From positions 1 through 62,548 of the forward strand of contig JABBOG010000021.1 in NCBI GenBank assembly GCA_019351975.1: DNA of 62,548 bases. The letters run 5' to 3'. Positions 35,015 to 44,472 of the stretch are shown here, piece by piece. Numbering within the stretch: position 1 is the stretch's first letter; every line of letters starts with the position of its first letter. The translations under genes and the position numbers were made by a program. Below the pieces are notes generated by a model. The model was not told where the DNA came from and ran no database searches. It saw only the letters and a list, made by a program, of their open reading frames with translations. Source of the DNA: Acidobacteriota bacterium (GTDB lineage Bacteria > Acidobacteriota > Terriglobia > Terriglobales > Acidobacteriaceae).

Positions 35015-35503
35015 AAGCCTCCCGTACGCTTACGCTTGTCATTCCTGCTTTCAGTAGAGTATCGAACCGCCGGTTTTGTTGGCCGGCCCGCCATTTATGT
35101 TTTTTGCACACCCATTTCTCTGCCTTCGATAATCGTAGATTCTCGCAGGTAGAGAAGAAAAGCCAAGATTTTCGCTGTTTGGAGATATCGGTCGTCGGAC
35201 GCCTGCATGGGTGCGTACAACCGACCCTCGACAACGGTTTCCGAGGTACTCCGGTACGTTGCGACCCTCTCCGATCGCACCTGGGTCATCTATGGCGTAC
35301 GTCCGGACTCAGTCGCACCGAACTTCAGGTGCTTGAGCTTCTGCACACGTTAGCACGAATCTGCGTGCTACTCATGATCTGTGGGGAAGGGAAGCGGCCG
35401 CGCGGAGTTCCGTATGTACAGCCAGGATCTGGTCTCATAGACAGTCACCTACACGAATCGATAGCTACAGCTATCTGCCACTCCTCGTATATACAATAGC
35501 AAT
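35015..35503. other. Intergenic stretch upstream of brnTA
   Basis: Open frames here on both strands show no motif or ribosome site and are judged accidental. The only clear signal is the inverted repeat at 35460-35475 with a TACAAT box at 35492-35497. Confidence 0.5.
35460..35475. promoter_or_regulatory. Inverted repeat, possible BrnA operator
   Basis: GATAGC-TACA-GCTATC lies 17 bp upstream of a TACAAT -10-like box and 29 bp before the brnT start. BrnA antitoxins are known to autorepress brnTA by binding near the promoter, so this is the natural operator candidate. Confidence 0.4.
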
Positions 35504-35800
35504 ATGGACGTGTACTGGACGCTGGATGGGCAGGGCTTCGTCTGGGACAGCGAAAAGGCGGCGGCCAATGCCTCCAGGCACGGCGTCCGATTTGAGCAGG
35601 CACGAGAGGTATCTCTCGACCAGCTCGCTCGCTACGAGGACGCGAGTCCCAAAGACGAGGCACGGCAGGTCTGCATTGGACTCCCAGCGGAGTACCGGCT
35701 TTTGTATGTCGTCCATGTGGTTGGAGAAGGTGATGTGCTCCGCCTCATCTCCGCACGTCTTGCGGAGCCGGCGGAAAGGAGACGCTATGAGAATGACTGA
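35504..35800 (+). CDS. brnT: BrnT-family ribonuclease toxin
   Basis: The 98-residue protein has the BrnT pattern: FVWDSEKAAANASRHGVRFEQAREV at the N-terminus (WDxxKAxxNxxxHGVxFxxA) and LRLISARLAEPAERRRYEN at the C-terminus (the RxISAR...ER..Y motif with catalytic arginine and histidine-type residues). BrnT cleaves RNA and is neutralised by BrnA. The partner gene overlaps its 3' end by 14 nt. Toxin-first order is the norm for brnTA. Confidence 0.88.
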   Translation: MDVYWTLDGQGFVWDSEKAAANASRHGVRFEQAREVSLDQLARYEDASPKDEARQVCIGLPAEYRLLYVVHVVGEGDVLRLISARLAEPAERRRYEND

Positions 35801-36092
35801 ACGGATCGAGCGAAACATGCAACCTGACAAACCCATGACTATGATCTCCATCCGTCTGCCCGATCACGTCATCGACGATCTCAAGGAGGTGGCCCCGACG
35901 CTCGGCTTCGGCGGGTATCAAGCGCTCATCCGGGCTTACATCTCGAACGGCCTCCGCAAGCACCTGGCAGAGAGGGAAGCGCAAAGGGCCAAGGAGAGCA
36001 CCGTCGAAGAGTTCAGCCAGAGACTGCTAGCCCATGGAGTGCCAGAGCAGGCCATCCAGGAAGCCGTCGCAGAGATGAGAGCGGCACGGTAG
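35787..36092 (+). CDS. BrnA-like/CopG-type antitoxin
   Basis: The 101-residue protein has a ribbon-helix-helix-like core (MTMISIRLPDHVIDDLKEVAPTLGFGGYQALIRAYISNGLRKHL, about residues 16-60) followed by a charged helical tail that would wrap the toxin. An AAGGAG site stands about 6 nt before the ATG at 35787; another ATG is at 35793. It overlaps brnT, so the pair is translationally coupled. The frame is open upstream, but that part is an overlap of brnT. Confidence 0.8.
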   Translation: MRMTERIERNMQPDKPMTMISIRLPDHVIDDLKEVAPTLGFGGYQALIRAYISNGLRKHLAEREAQRAKESTVEEFSQRLLAHGVPEQAIQEAVAEMRAAR

Positions 36093-36156
36093 AGGGATGC
36101 TGAGCAAAGCTTAAATATGCGCTTGCAGCCATATGGCTTTTATGCCATGCTTGCTT

Positions 36157-36501
36157 ATGGCGTGGGATGTAGAACTGACCGAAGAGTGCGAGGCCTGGTG
36201 GAACACGCTCACTCAGGCTGAACAGGAAAGCGTCGGTCATGGCTTCGATCTGCTTGCTGAGCTGGGACCGGCCCTGTCTCGACCTCATGCCGACACGCTG
36301 AAGGGATCACGCTTCCCGAACCTAAAAGAGCTTCGGGTGCAGCACGAGGGCCGTCCCTATCGAGTGCTGTATGCCTTCGATCCCCGGCGCGTGGCGCTGC
36401 TCTTGCTGGGAGGCGATAAGACCGGCGATGGCCGATGGTATGAGAAAGCCATACCGCAGGCCGAGAAGATCTATGCGAAGCACCTGGAGGAACTGTCATG
36501 A
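36157..36501 (+). CDS. HigB/RelE-superfamily toxin (phage Gp49-like)
   Basis: The 114-residue protein shows WDVELTEECEAWWNTLTQAEQESV, a LLAELGPALSRPHADTLKGSRFPNLKELRV core, and YRVLYAFDPRRVALLLLGGDKTGDGRWYEKAIPQAEKIYAKHL, the typical HigB-type fold. Such toxins cleave ribosome-bound mRNA. The start at MAWDVE (36157) fits the family; an earlier ATG at 36133 is possible. The antitoxin ATG overlaps its stop (ATGA). Confidence 0.88.
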   Translation: MAWDVELTEECEAWWNTLTQAEQESVGHGFDLLAELGPALSRPHADTLKGSRFPNLKELRVQHEGRPYRVLYAFDPRRVALLLLGGDKTGDGRWYEKAIPQAEKIYAKHLEELS

Positions 36502-36800
36502 AGAGCTGGGCAAAGATTCGTGGAGAAATGCCGCTGGAAAGCCAGGCACGCCTGGATGCTCGCCTCGAGGAAACGCTGGCGTCGATGCCGCTGGACAAGA
36601 TGCGTAAGGCTCGCAGCTTGACCCAGGTAGCCGTAGCGGAACGGCTGCATGTCGATCAGGGTTCCGTATCCAAGCTCGAAGGCCGCACCGATATGTACCT
36701 TAGCACTCTGCGCGAGTATGTCGAGGCTCTGGGAGGCACGTTGGAGCTGAGAGCGGACTTCCCCGACGGATCCATCAATATCGACCTGCACGCTTCCTAG
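36498..36800 (+). CDS. HigA-type XRE antitoxin
   Basis: The 100-residue protein has a central XRE helix-turn-helix (RKARSLTQVAVAERLHVDQGSVSKLEGRTDMYLSTLREYVEALG). It would bind the HigB-like toxin and repress the shared promoter. It overlaps the toxin gene by 4 nt and ends 25 nt before the left end of an IS6 element. Confidence 0.9.
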   Translation: MKSWAKIRGEMPLESQARLDARLEETLASMPLDKMRKARSLTQVAVAERLHVDQGSVSKLEGRTDMYLSTLREYVEALGGTLELRADFPDGSINIDLHAS

Positions 36801-36825
36801 ATCGCGTTAAGAACGCACCGAATCT

Positions 36826-37718
36826 GGCTCTGTTGCAAAGTTACTGGGGTGGGGTCAAAATGGGTTGAATCCGAGCGGAGCCGATCATGTCAGAGTTCAA
36901 GTGGCGTCATTTTGAAGGGCGAGATCATTCTGTGGGCAGTGCGCTGGTACTGCCGTTATGGGATCAGCTACCGGGACCTCGAGCAAATGATGGGCGAGCG
37001 CGGCGTGCACGTTGACCATTCCACGATCTATCGCTGGGTTCAGCGGTACGCTCCGGAGATCGAAAAGCGGTTGCGCTGGCAGTGGCGTCGGCCGCAGTCA
37101 ACGAGCTGGCGGGTCGATGAGACTTACGTCAAAGTTCGCGGCAAATGGGCCTACCTGTACAGGGCGCTAGACAAAGAAGGAACACGATCGATTTCTATCT
37201 TTCGTCAACACGGAACTCCAAAGCGGCGAAGCGCTTCCTGGGAAAGGCGCTGAACGGTTTGAAGGATTGGGAGAAGCCGCACGTCATCAACACAGACAAA
37301 GCGCCAACCTACGGAATCGCGATCTCGGAGTTGAAGACCGGAGGCAAATGCCCGGAGGAAACGGTGTACCGACAGGTCAAGTATTTGAACAATGTCGTCG
37401 AAGCCGATCATGGCAAGCTGAAGCAACTGATCCGTCCGGTGAGAGGCTTCAAGACGCTGAAGACGGCCTACGCGACCATCATGGGATTCGAGGTGATGCG
37501 GGCGCTACGCAAGGGCCAAGCGGCGATCTTCAACCTCACTCAGGACATCCGCGGTGAGGCTCGCATCGTTGAACGCGCTTTCGGCATCGGGGCCAGTGCG
37601 CTCGCGGAAGCCGTTGCAGTCATCGGTGAAAGACTCGAACCACAACCTGCTTGACGTCCGGAAGCGGCGGCAATGTTCCCGACGCACCGCGCGCAAGCCT
37701 ATTTTTTGCAACAGAGCC
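36826..37718 (+). mobile_element. IS6/IS26-family insertion sequence, inactive
   Basis: Ends GGCTCTGTTGCAAA (from 36826) and TTTGCAACAGAGCC (to 37718) are perfect 14-bp inverted repeats of the IS6 type. The 8-bp flanks (CCGAATCT and CTCTGGGA) differ, so no target duplication remains. That fits an IS6-driven adjacent deletion, and the gene to the right has lost its 5' part. Confidence 0.9.
36887..37654 (+). pseudogene. IS6-family transposase with two frameshifts
   Basis: The true start MSEFKWRHFEG (36887) goes out of frame at an extra G near 36918. The protein continues as EIILWAVRWYCRYGISYRDLEQMM to RVDETYVKVRGKWAYLYRALDK (first aspartate) until a second shift near 37180. It then continues as TIDFYLSSTRNSKAAKRFL, INTDKAPTYG (second aspartate) and NNVVEADHGKLK (glutamate). 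All catalytic residues can be read, so the decay is recent. Confidence 0.88.
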
Positions 37719-38012
37719 CTCTGGGATGCCTGGAAGGATAGCGGCGGTCATTGGCTTCAATCGTTCGCCATCGTGACGACGGAGGCGAACGAGTTGATGA
37801 GCAGAATCCATCCACGTATGCCGGTGATCCTGCACTCGCGAGACTACGACCGCTGGCTGGATAGGGAAGAGACGGAGCGCCTGCCAATTGATCTGCTGCG
37901 CCCTTACGATTCGGATGAGATGGAGATGTATGAGGCAGATCCCAAGGTGGGCAACATTCGGAACAATGGCCCCGAGATGATGCGAGCCGCCGCCGATGAT
38001 CTCAAGTGGTGA
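37719..38012 (+). pseudogene. SRAP/YedK (HMCES)-family protein, C-terminal fragment
   Basis: The translation LWDAWKDSGGHWLQSFAIVTTEANELMSRIHPRMPVILHSRDYDRWLD is the C-terminal half of SOS-response-associated peptidases, which form DNA-protein crosslinks at abasic sites in single-stranded DNA. The catalytic Cys2 and the N-terminal half are absent: the sequence enters directly from the IS6 end. It is a truncation made by the IS. Confidence 0.85.
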
Positions 38013-38023
38013 AGGCTGTGCGT

Positions 38024-38305
38024 TCAGCTCGGCCGTTCAAGCAACTCTCGAACGATCTTCTCCCACTCGGTACGCAGGTCGCCCGTGTAAACAGAGCGGC
38101 CGGCACGTCGATACCAGTAGGCCGCGTTGATTGTGTCCCCCTCTTCCCGATGGAGGTAAGCGTGCACCCATGCTGCTTCGCGACTGTCCTCTCCCTGCGC
38201 TATCTCATGCGCAAGCTCCCAGTCTCCGCGACAAGCGAACCACAAGGCTTGTAGCGCGCCAGTGTGGGAAGAGCTGTCGCTGTCAACGAATTCTACGAAT
38301 GTCAC
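38024..38305 (-). CDS. Small conserved hypothetical protein
   Basis: A GTG at 38305 with GGAG seven bases upstream gives a 93-residue protein (TFVEFVDSDSSSHTGALQALWFACRGDWELAHEIAQ). The AAWVHAYLHREEGDTINAAYWYRRAGR segment is a two-helix, TPR-like pattern that recurs in small conserved bacterial proteins of unknown function. The frame is open further upstream, but that part overlaps the NUDIX gene. Possibly co-transcribed with it. Confidence 0.65.
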   Translation of the reverse strand: MTFVEFVDSDSSSHTGALQALWFACRGDWELAHEIAQGEDSREAAWVHAYLHREEGDTINAAYWYRRAGRSVYTGDLRTEWEKIVRELLERPS

Positions 38306-38337
38306 GTGGAATCTCCTTGCCACTTTGATGCAGTAGC

Positions 38338-38820
38338 TCAATCCTGATGTCGTGCTCCTTCGGATCGGATCGTCTCGACAAGCGACTGCAGAAAAGGTGC
38401 CTGTCCCTTGAGGATGTGTTCGGTGGCTTCCTGAATCGAGAACCAACGTCCGCGGTCCACCTCGGAAAACTCGATCTGGCGGCTTGATCGCGGCGGCCAT
38501 TCGATTCGGCAGAGATTGCTTGTGATCGCATTTGCGTCGCAGTCACCCTCAAACGTCCACGCCGTCACCATCTTGCCGCCCGGCTGCTTGACCGAACCAA
38601 GCTCTTGAAACGGTCCCGAGGCGCAACAGCCCGTCTCTTCCCGGAATTCGCGGATCGCAGCCTGCAAAGGCTCCTCTGATTCGTTGTACTCACCTTTCGG
38701 GATGGACCATGCTCCAAGGTCCTTCTTTGCCCAGAACGGACCGCCCGGATGGACGAGCAGAACCTCAAGGTCGGCGTGCGTCCATCGATACATGATGAGT
38801 CCGGCGCTTCGTTTTGGCAT
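38338..38820 (-). CDS. NUDIX hydrolase
   Basis: The 160-residue protein has a complete Nudix box GEYNESEEPLQAAIREFREETG (Gx5Ex7REUxEExG) within a typical N-terminal beta domain (SAGLIMYRWTHADLEVLLVHPGGPFWAKKDLGAWSIPKG, described for identification). These enzymes hydrolyse nucleoside diphosphates linked to another group. The early residues resemble the diadenosine tetraphosphate/8-oxo-dGTP branch, but substrate cannot be set. Confidence 0.92.
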   Translation of the reverse strand: MPKRSAGLIMYRWTHADLEVLLVHPGGPFWAKKDLGAWSIPKGEYNESEEPLQAAIREFREETGCCASGPFQELGSVKQPGGKMVTAWTFEGDCDANAITSNLCRIEWPPRSSRQIEFSEVDRGRWFSIQEATEHILKGQAPFLQSLVETIRSEGARHQD

Positions 38821-39149
38821 GGCTGATCAGGATAGATGCTCGTTGAGGGAGGACTAGGCAGAGCGCAGCTGACGGAGCGTTCCTTCGTCCTGCTGGTTAG
38901 CGAAGTGCCTGGCTAAAGCCTCTCTGAAAACCGGTTTCTCAAATCACTTCAGCGCCAACACTGTTCCACTCCGATAATAGGTCTGGGACAGCGTTGAAGT
39001 TATTCGCATCGTGTGGGAAGAATAGAGAGTTCGTTGAGAGAGAACGCATGATGTGTGTCCTGGGTAACTTCTGCACGCAAACACCAGATAGCTTTACTAT
39101 CGACCCGTTCCACCAAGGCCGGAACTACGTATCCCCAATGATCCAAGAC
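38821..39149. other. Intergenic region without a recognisable gene
   Basis: About 330 nt between the NUDIX gene and the KH-like gene. Short frames on the plus strand (for example 38994-39290) lack a ribosome site and run against the KH-like coding frame. Nothing else is seen. Confidence 0.5.
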
Positions 39150-39482
39150 CTAATGAAAAGTATTCATCGGAAAGGAACCCTCCGGAGTTTCGGAGAGTAC
39201 TTCCAATTTGAACTTTGTTCCGGCGGACCCTCCAAACGAAAGCAAGAGGTGTTTCAGCGATTCCAGCACGTCGCGTCGCTCCCCCCGTAACTTTTTGACA
39301 TCGCTATGCGATGCAAAACATCTCAGGATCGTTGACATAGACGTAGTAACGACCTGAATGGAAACTTGTTCAGGTCTCGAGACCACACTCTGCACGACCC
39401 GCGTCATCAACAACACAACTTCTTGTTCAGCACCTGTCATTTTCTGCATGCCCTCTGACCGCATATCACGGGTATCGCACAC
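39150..39482 (-). CDS. Divergent KH-domain-like protein
   Basis: The protein has about 95-110 residues; the start is unsettled among ATGs at MCDTRD, MQKMTG and MTGAEQ. It aligns by pattern with the clear KH protein at 56820-57122: EVVLLMTRVVQSVVSRPEQVSIQVV, then SDVKKLRGERRDVLESLKHLL where the other reads DTGKVIGKQGRTARSLRILF. The GxxG RNA-binding loop is degraded here (GERR). It is divergently placed from the HipA-like gene at 39567. Confidence 0.55.
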   Translation of the reverse strand: MCDTRDMRSEGMQKMTGAEQEVVLLMTRVVQSVVSRPEQVSIQVVTTSMSTILRCFASHSDVKKLRGERRDVLESLKHLLLSFGGSAGTKFKLEVLSETPEGSFPMNTFH

Positions 39483-39566
39483 CGCTCACATAGTGAGCTT
39501 TTTAACTACGGATGATTAACGAAGCTCCACTGCCTCGGCGCAACAAAGAATTGAAAAGGGTTTGGC

Positions 39567-41009
39567 ATGATAGCCACATACTGCAGCAACTTGGCTCAAC
39601 ATTCGCTCAAGTATAAATTCATGCCAAAGCATTCACTGAGGAAAAGCAAGGCAGAATTTAATATCGATGAAAATATTTCGGGAATGGTTGCCTTTACAGG
39701 GCAACAAAAGTGTGTATATTTACATTATTCGAAAAACTTACTCCAGCAGAGCAGCACGGAGATTACTTTGTTCGACGATTCATTTCGCTGCAATTCGCAG
39801 CCGACAGATGTGCGGTCCATTTGGCGCACATCTGTCGGCGTTAAACGCCAGAGTCAGCCATTCTCTGTTGATGATGAGCCTTCAGCCCATAGCGCTCCAT
39901 CGCAATTTGATCTCGCTCAATGGCCTCATCGTACGCAATACAGGGACACCTCTGCTTCCTCCCGCGAGTGCAATGTAGCTGATGTACTTGCGGTGCAGGC
40001 CATCTCTGGAATGCGGGGTGGAGCGCAAAGTAAGTTGATGCTTTGCGACGACAGTAATCTTTGGGTCGTAAAGTTTAAAAATAATCCTCAGCACCCCCTC
40101 GTACTCGTCAACGAGTTGATTGCAACGCGAATGGCCGAAAGCATTGGACTTCCGGTTCCGACCACTGGGATCATCGACGTTGGTGAATGGCTCATCGAGA
40201 ACAGCCCCCAACTCTATATGGATAACGCTTCTCGGGGCGGGCGTGAACGATGTTCAAGTGGCCTCCAATTTGGCAGCAAGTTTGTGGGCGGCCTGATGCC
40301 TCGTCAGGTGATCGATTTCCTTCCAGAGGAGCGCTTGCAAACGCTTCGCAACTTCGGTCAATTCATAGGCATGCTCGCATTCGATAAGTGGACTTGTAAC
40401 CGAGATGGGCGCCAAGTCGTGTATCAACGAACATCGAAAGAGCGCGACTATAGAGCCGTCTTCGTCGATCAGGGCTTTTGTTTTGGAACTCCAGAGTGGA
40501 AGTTTGTCGATGCCCCTCTACAAGGGATCCATGCGTGTAAACGCGTCTACTCCGAAGTGACCGGATGGAGCGACTTCGAGCCATGGCTTGCTCGAATCGA
40601 GCGCTTTGACCCTCAGATCTTGTGGAGTATCGCTTCTTCCGTTCCGCAGGAATGGTACGGAGGGAACCAAGTCCAGTTGGAATGCCTTGTCGCTACGCTT
40701 CTGCAACGACGAGAACGCGTGACAGAACTCGTAGACCAATTTCGCAAGTCAGATGCCCATCCCTTTCCGCGCTGGAAGATCAAACTTCGGACGTGCGGTA
40801 TAGCTCCAATGAGGGCAAAACGTATTAAGCCAGCTATGAGAGCGGCTGGTTTCCTGCCAGATTTAATCACAGAAAAGCCTCGGATTACATATGCCGATGC
40901 GACTAAGACCAAACGGAAATCTGACGATGCTTGGCAGCAGAGCGCTCTAATGAATCAAACACTGTTCCTACCCGCCCAACTAAACCAGTGGTTAGTGGCG
41001 AACTTTTAA
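39567..41009 (+). CDS. HipA-like kinase family protein (copy 1)
   Basis: The conserved domain runs from DVLAVQAISGMRGGAQSKLML to about WYGGNQVQLECLVATLL. It shows LWVVKFKNNPQHPLVLVNELIA (ATP-binding lysine and glutamate), IGMLAFDKWTCNRDGRQVVY (catalytic NRD-type loop) and RAVFVDQGFCFG (the DxG-like metal site). These features match HipA_2-type kinases related to the HipA toxin. The first about 150 residues are unlike the family and contain a DNA hairpin at 39800-39839, so the real start may lie near residue 40-150, perhaps at a non-ATG codon. A 70%-like paralogue is at 44941. Confidence 0.72.
   Translation: MIATYCSNLAQHSLKYKFMPKHSLRKSKAEFNIDENISGMVAFTGQQKCVYLHYSKNLLQQSSTEITLFDDSFRCNSQPTDVRSIWRTSVGVKRQSQPFSVDDEPSAHSAPSQFDLAQWPHRTQYRDTSASSRECNVADVLAVQAISGMRGGAQSKLMLCDDSNLWVVKFKNNPQHPLVLVNELIATRMAESIGLPVPTTGIIDVGEWLIENSPQLYMDNASRGGRERCSSGLQFGSKFVGGLMPRQVIDFLPEERLQTLRNFGQFIGMLAFDKWTCNRDGRQVVYQRTSKERDYRAVFVDQGFCFGTPEWKFVDAPLQGIHACKRVYSEVTGWSDFEPWLARIERFDPQILWSIASSVPQEWYGGNQVQLECLVATLLQRRERVTELVDQFRKSDAHPFPRWKIKLRTCGIAPMRAKRIKPAMRAAGFLPDLITEKPRITYADATKTKRKSDDAWQQSALMNQTLFLPAQLNQWLVANF
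39800..39839 (+). promoter_or_regulatory. Perfect 15-bp hairpin in the leader of the HipA-like gene
   Basis: GCCGACAGATGTGCG (39800-39814) and CGCACATCTGTCGGC (39825-39839) flank a 10-nt loop. The second HipA-like copy has an imperfect equivalent (GCCGGCAGCTGCGCG near 44763, ACATCTGGCGGC near 44790). A conserved leader hairpin suggests an attenuator or regulator site rather than coding sequence. Confidence 0.5.
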
Positions 41010-41016
41010 TTCGGGT

Positions 41017-42105
41017 CTAGTGTGGTGAGTCATTAGTTCGTTCAGAATACTTGGCGAGAGCGTTGAGGATGTCGTCTGCTGATTTTGTCCATCGGAACGG
41101 CTTTGGCTGAGCGTTGTGATGGTCAAGGTAATGTCGGATGGCGGCTTCCAGTTGTTGTGTGGAGCGAAAGCTGCCTCGGCGAATCTGCTTTTCGGTGAGC
41201 GCGGCGAAGAAGCGCTCGACCTGATTGAGCCAGCTTGCCGAGGTAGGTGTGAAGTGGACGTGGAAGCGTGGGTGGCGCACCATCCAGCGTTGGATCGCGG
41301 CGGTCTTGTGGGTGGCGTAGTTGTCCATCACCAGATGCACGTCGAGTTTGGCCGGCACGTTGGCCTCGATGGTGTCGAGGAATTTGCGGAACTCCAGCGA
41401 GCGGTGGCGGCGGTGCAACTGGCTGATGACCTTGCCGGTCCTGGTGTCGAGCGCGGCGAACAGGCTGGTGGTGCCGTGGCGGAGGTAGTCATGGGCACGC
41501 CGCTCGGCCTGTCCGGGGCGCATCGGCAGTAGAGGTGCGGTACGTTCGAGCGCCTGGATCTGGCTCTTCTCGTCGACGCACAGCACCAGGGCGCGGTCGG
41601 GTGGATCGAGATAGAGACCGACGATGTCGCGCACCTTCTCGATGAAGAGAGGATCGCGGCTGAGCTTGAAGTTCTCCTGCCGGTGCGGCTGGAGAGCAAA
41701 CGCACGCCAGATGCGGCTGATCGCCGTCTGGTTCAGTCCCGTGGCCTGTGCCATCGAGCGCGTCGACCAGTGTGTGGCCCCCTCCGGCTTGCTCTCCAGC
41801 GTGCGCACAATCACTCGTTCAATGTCGGCATCGCCGAGCTTGCGCGGCTGGCCGGAACGGGCCTCATCGAGAAGCCCGTCTGGCCCCAAGGCCGCATAAC
41901 GACGCCACCACTTGCTCACCGTCTGGATGCAGATACCCTGCTCCAACGCGATCGCTGTGGCCGTCGTTCCGGTCGAGCCACGCAGCACGATCCGTGAGCG
42001 AAGGGCCAGCGCCTGCGCTGTCTTGCGACGACGCGACCAGCCCTGCAGGGTCTCTCGATCCTCGATGGTCAGCGTCAACGACGGTAAACGGCGTCCTCGT
42101 CCCAT
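41017..42105 (-). CDS. IS630-family transposase
   Basis: The 362-residue protein has an N-terminal helix-turn-helix ([31 protein letters not shown]) and the DDE core: [13 protein letters not shown] (D), [12 protein letters not shown] (D), [16 protein letters not shown] (E). It is complete and probably active. Its stop codon overlaps the element's terminal repeat. Confidence 0.94.
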   Translation of the reverse strand: MGRGRRLPSLTLTIEDRETLQGWSRRRKTAQALALRSRIVLRGSTGTTATAIALEQGICIQTVSKWWRRYAALGPDGLLDEARSGQPRKLGDADIERVIVRTLESKPEGATHWSTRSMAQATGLNQTAISRIWRAFALQPHRQENFKLSRDPLFIEKVRDIVGLYLDPPDRALVLCVDEKSQIQALERTAPLLPMRPGQAERRAHDYLRHGTTSLFAALDTRTGKVISQLHRRHRSLEFRKFLDTIEANVPAKLDVHLVMDNYATHKTAAIQRWMVRHPRFHVHFTPTSASWLNQVERFFAALTEKQIRRGSFRSTQQLEAAIRHYLDHHNAQPKPFRWTKSADDILNALAKYSERTNDSPH

Positions 42106-42176
42106 GGCGTAACTCCTGCCATGTTAGACGAGTTCTTACAATGAATAGTTAAATGAATTAATGACTCGCCACACTA
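41018..42176 (-). mobile_element. IS630-family insertion sequence
   Basis: The ends TAGTGTGGTGAGTCATTA (41018) and, on the other strand, TAGTGTGGCGAGTCATTA (ending at 42176) are near-perfect inverted repeats. Both include the TA dinucleotide that IS630/mariner elements duplicate. The element separates the two HipA-like copies from each other. Confidence 0.9.
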
Positions 42177-43769
42177 GCGAACACCTGGATACAGTTAGGT
42201 AGCGGGCGATCCGCCGCGCTAATTCAGCTACTGATAAGGCCGTTCCATTTGCAGCTGGTCACTACTCAACGAGCACGACGAATGGCCGGACTTCGCCACG
42301 AACTTCCTCAAACCGCCGGGATTATTTCCGATTCTGATTTGATCCCTACGAAGAGGTGCTGAGACGCTTCCCGCAGACGAGACATGACGATAAGATCCAG
42401 TGAAAATTGACGTCGGATGCGACCCGGGAGGTCTCGAGGAATCGTCGTCCCTGTAGGGCTTTTGAAATATGGTACTTAGTCGTGCTGCAGTTGATGTCAA
42501 TGCACCTTCGCGGAATCAGGTTTAAAAGGAAGAGCGACCGCACACTTCTCGGTCGCCCTGTTTCTCCGAGTGTTCCATACGTACCTTATCGGCTTGTTGT
42601 GGGAGTACCTTAAGTTTGGGGGAGCTGTTCCGATTTGCAGCAAGGACAGGCATGCTTGGATAAGATTGATCGTGGACGTCGTCAGTTCCACCAAACCCCG
42701 AGCAGCCGTTGCTGTAAGGGTGCCGAGAAGAGTTTGAGATATTGGACAGAATGGCTACAAAATAGGGGAGATTCCCCATGATTGATACTCGCTCGCGGTC
42801 GTGCGGGGAAACGCTCAAGGTGGTTGACCAGACTGGATACGCGGACATTCTCAAACAGGCGTGAGATCGTTTGGTTGCGGAAGCACTTGAAACTGATTGA
42901 GCAGGAGAAGCGAAGCGTCGCCGAAATAAAGACTGCAAATGAATCGGAGAAGAGTGCTACACGAGAGAATCGGTTCTTACATCATCGCTGGTGACTTCAT
43001 CGCCCGATGTCCATGGGAAGCTCCGAAACAGTCGGCTGTTCCAATGTTTGAGTGCAGCGGCGGTCAAACGACGACAGTTCTATCAAAGAGAACCTTAGTC
43101 AAACTTGATAGAAAACCATCTACCATTCTCGCTCCAGTCTGGCAAAATCCTGACACAGAGAGCAATCCTGGTTCGTGCCAAAGGCTAAACCACACATTTT
43201 GCAAGGACATGCAATCTTGAACTTTAGGCGTAAATAGACAGTCCGCAAAAATTCCATAATAAACAAGCATAGCTTAAATTGGGTGCGGCAGATAAGGCTC
43301 TTACTACCAACGCGCGATGCTAGAGTACGTGCATGGATGATATCGCCGGTTCTCCGCAAGTGTTCCCGGAGCAGAGATTAATGTCGCTGAGCCGGTAGCT
43401 TTATCTGCCGATTCCCCAAGATCGCGAAATGAGTCTCTTGAATGAACCCGGCGCTGCAGCCTGCGAGACTAAGTGCGAGCAGCGTGACGGCGACTGCGCA
43501 AACCATAATGTTGATAGCGAACCCCAAAAACTCTGAAGGTGATGATTGATTACATTGTCGATCTGTGACCTGACGAGTCGAGGCGAGTTGTTTAACATGG
43601 GCATCTCCGTGCCGCTCTGCTGGAGTAGGTATTGTGGTTGGAATAACTTTCCTCGATAGTTGCATTAATGGTGGTCTGCCAAAGTGAACAGTTAGTGTGC
43701 GCAGCAACCTCGTGTTCCGATCGATTCAGGTTTGGCCGCAAGGGAAGTCGGAGCGCAGCGACTGGCACC
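42177..43769. other. 1.6-kb degenerate region without a supported gene
   Basis: Only short frames occur on both strands, none with a known motif plus ribosome site. One minus-strand frame (43378-43707) ends with a hydrophobic stretch and an LAGC lipobox-like motif, but its N-terminus is not signal-like and coding is unproven. The region looks like decayed DNA between IS elements. Confidence 0.5.
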
Positions 43770-44205
43770 TCTTACGGCCAGATGGTTGAAGTTATCCACG
43801 TCCCAGTCGCCGGTCGTCCATAGCCCATTGAGGAGTGCGGTTTGACGGCGTTGTAGTGGACGTGCCAGGGCCTCGGCCAGCGGACCAAGTTCCTTTGCCG
43901 AGCAGATGAGTTCGCCGTTGAGGAACTCGTCGCACGTTGGAGTTCAAGCTCTCGCAGTAGCCGTTCTTCCATGGAGAGCCGGGTTCGATGCACACAGCCT
44001 TTGCACTGGTATCCAAGCCGCTGGACATGCAGGCTGCGAGATTTTCCTTGCTGACGCTCGATGAGTGGCGAGACAAACACGAGATGCATCACGATGCGCG
44101 CAGATAAAGCCGTACGACTCGAAGAGCTTCATCGCCGAAATCTGCGCCTTCAACATCACCGCACGTGCGCAGAAGAACAACAAGGGACGGCGCTCACACC
44201 CCAAC
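43770..44205 (-). pseudogene. IS3-family transposase (OrfB) remnant
   Basis: Fragments in alternating minus-strand frames read AVMLKAQISAMKLFESYGFICAHRD, AKAVCIEPGSPWKNGYCESLN and HVHYNAVKPHSSMGYGRPA. These are the end of the rve integrase core of IS3-type OrfB with the NGYxES glutamate motif. Several frameshifts separate them. Confidence 0.75.
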
Positions 44206-44472
44206 TAAGGAACTACTCGGTACCCTTGCGATCCAGCCAGCCTCCGACGTCGTGGCTGATCGAGAAGACATTCGGATAGCTGAAGCAGACCGGACCGTCG
44301 CACAGGTCAAGCTGCGAATTCTGAGAATGGTCGACTGGGCTTCGATCTTAGTTGCCGCCCATCCTGCTCGGCTGCCAAGGCTCATCGCAAGCCACCTTTG
44401 GCAGTAGTCACAGCAGCGCTGCGCCGCTGAATGTTTCACTGACAATGACAATCGTACTAGGATTGCTCCAAC

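Noticed and set aside
35104-35499. A 131-aa plus-strand frame before brnT
   Set aside because: No ribosome site or family pattern; it includes the probable brnTA promoter and operator.
43378-43707. Possible small lipoprotein with an LAGC motif
   Set aside because: The hydrophobic segment is about 80 residues from the start, not N-terminal, and the surroundings are decayed DNA.
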